Below are positions 63,040 to 64,000 of a DNA stretch of 64,000 bases, in pieces; the stretch's first letter is position 1, and each line of letters opens with the position of its first letter. Position numbers and translations under genes: made by a program. The notes beneath the pieces are model-generated. The model was not told where the DNA came from. It ran no database searches and saw nothing but the letters and a program-made list of their open reading frames with translations. Source of the stretch: Flagellimonas alvinocaridis (GTDB lineage: Bacteria > Bacteroidota > Bacteroidia > Flavobacteriales > Flavobacteriaceae); NCBI RefSeq assembly GCF_004916895.1, contig NZ_SNTZ01000013.1, positions 1 through 64,000 of the forward strand, given 5' to 3'.

Positions 63040-64000
63040 ATGACAACAAAAGCAAGTACCACAAGAAAGAGCAGTCGAAAAAAAGTTTCTGCTGCATCTA
63101 AAATGAATGGAAAGTCAACTGGACTTCAAATTCAGAACCTGGCAATAGGCAAAATCAAGCCCGACCCAAAACAACCCAGAAAGACTTTTGATGACAGCCA
63201 TTTAAAGTTACTGTCTGAAAGTATCGAAGCACACGGTGTTCTGCAACCAATAACAGTTCGTAAATCTGGAAAGGATTACATCATCGTGATGGGAGAACGT
63301 CGCTATCGAGCAACTAAGCTGGCAAAAAAGAAAACAATTCCGTGTATCGTCAGGGAATACGAGAACAATGATGTTCTGGAAGTTCAAATCATCGAAAATC
63401 TGCAACGTCAAGATGTAGAACCTACCGAAGAAGCCGAAGCTATTGCTTACCTAAGTGAAAAATATGCACCTACCGAAATTGCGAAGCGATTGGGTAGAAC
63501 GGATAACTTCATCAGACAGCGACTTAAACTGGCTGGACTGATTGATGGTTTCAAGCAATTTGTACGCAATGGCGAAATGACCATATCATTGGGTGTAGGT
63601 GTAGCGCTCTTTGAACCGGAAGAACAGCAGATGATGCTGGAAACGATGGGTGAGGATTTCAGTGCCCATCAAATCAACAGAATGATTAAGGACCAGACCT
63701 ATGATTTGGAAAAGGCATCTTTTGATGTGGCCGATAAAAAATTGGTCCCGAAAGCTGGGTCTTGTGTTGAATGTCCGTTTAATGCAGCTAATCAAGGTAA
63801 TCTGTTCGGCGATGGTAAAATGGTCTGCACAAAATCAGCCTGTTTTGAAACTAAGAAAAGTAAATCGTTCTTAAACCTGATTGAAAAGTCCAAGAAAGAG
63901 AATATCTTTTTAATCCCTGAAATACGACAGTATTGGGCAGATGACGAAAACAATCAGCTCATTATATCGCAATTAGAAAAGAATGGATTGACAGTATATC
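63040..64000 (+). CDS. ParB/RepB/Spo0J-family partition protein, cut by the window edge
   Basis: The first 320 residues of a ParB-like protein. A Lys/Ser-rich start (TTKASTTRKSSRKKVSAASK) is followed by the ParB N-terminal domain (about 30-125: IGKIKPDPKQPRKTF, GERRYRATKLAKKK, QIIENLQRQDVEPTEEAEAI), a HTH region (about 145-190, EIAKRLGRTDNFIRQRLKLA), and a cysteine block (CVECPFNAANQGNLF and CTKSAC at about 248-275) that may bind zinc. The Cys block is found in plasmid and integrative-element ParB proteins more than in the chromosomal ones. No stop is reached before the edge. It likely opens an integrated element beside the initiator tRNA. Confidence 0.9.
   Translation, partial: MTTKASTTRKSSRKKVSAASKMNGKSTGLQIQNLAIGKIKPDPKQPRKTFDDSHLKLLSESIEAHGVLQPITVRKSGKDYIIVMGERRYRATKLAKKKTIPCIVREYENNDVLEVQIIENLQRQDVEPTEEAEAIAYLSEKYAPTEIAKRLGRTDNFIRQRLKLAGLIDGFKQFVRNGEMTISLGVGVALFEPEEQQMMLETMGEDFSAHQINRMIKDQTYDLEKASFDVADKKLVPKAGSCVECPFNAANQGNLFGDGKMVCTKSACFETKKSKSFLNLIEKSKKENIFLIPEIRQYWADDENNQLIISQLEKNGLTVY

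Overview
The window is chromosomal DNA of a marine-type flavobacterium (Bacteroidota, Flavobacteriaceae; gene content is closest to the Muricauda/Flagellimonas/Allomuricauda kind, which is an inference). The evidence is Bacteroidota-type promoters (-7 element TAnnTTTG), two TonB-dependent receptors, an HmuY lipoprotein, many families typical of the group (DUF6607, DUF6090, DUF5522, GSCFA, DUF4136, DUF4230, DUF5367, Bacteroidota putative porin) and the 5' end of a 16S rRNA gene at the left edge.

Layout. 1-340: 5' end of a leftward 16S rRNA gene with its promoter. 0.3-13 kb: porin, ribonuclease HII, secreted and lipoproteins, OmpA protein, LipB, a 51-residue YqaE/Pmp3 membrane protein, a membrane-tethered LuxR regulator, a thioredoxin-like protein and LysS. 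13-25 kb: a TonB receptor, an SLC13 carrier, a candidate small RNA, a secreted protein made of 35/34-residue repeats, a large HEVGH metalloprotease, small envelope proteins, then satD-DUF3307 behind a strictly periodic operator array. 25-32 kb: an iron/haem-type uptake locus with AraC regulator, FMN-binding protein and DUF6607 protein on the minus strand, and TonB receptor plus HmuY lipoprotein on the plus strand, separated by a short divergent control region. 32-34.1 kb: an AT-rich accessory island whose two small genes are bounded by attC-like palindromes (one HEPN protein, one unknown), then a divergent pair with an XRE regulator. 34-46.6 kb: LRR lipoprotein, hemL surrounded by REP-type palindromes, a wall-hydrolase/PLP-enzyme operon, aromatic amino acid hydroxylase, and an alaS-DUF6090-GSCFA-DUF4230 operon in which one gene carries a REP half-element inside its reading frame. 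46.6-50.2 kb: M23 peptidase-MerR-LemA-TPM-TPM operon and an NTF2-like protein. 50.4-62.5 kb: alpha-2-macroglobulin plus PBP1C, Der, Era and an alanine:cation symporter. 62.6-64 kb: initiator tRNA-Met with promoter and terminator, followed by a ParB-like gene that runs off the edge and probably opens an integrated element.

Most of the window is conserved housekeeping and envelope biology. The parts that stand out are the satD operator array (perfect 28-bp period), the independently promoted and terminated transcript at 17.65-17.87 kb, the attC-like cassette island, the REP fragment translated within the GSCFA gene, the alternating 35/34-residue repeat protein, and the tRNA/ParB junction. Small genes recovered by direct reading are yqaE (9336-9491) and the truncated parB (63040-64000).
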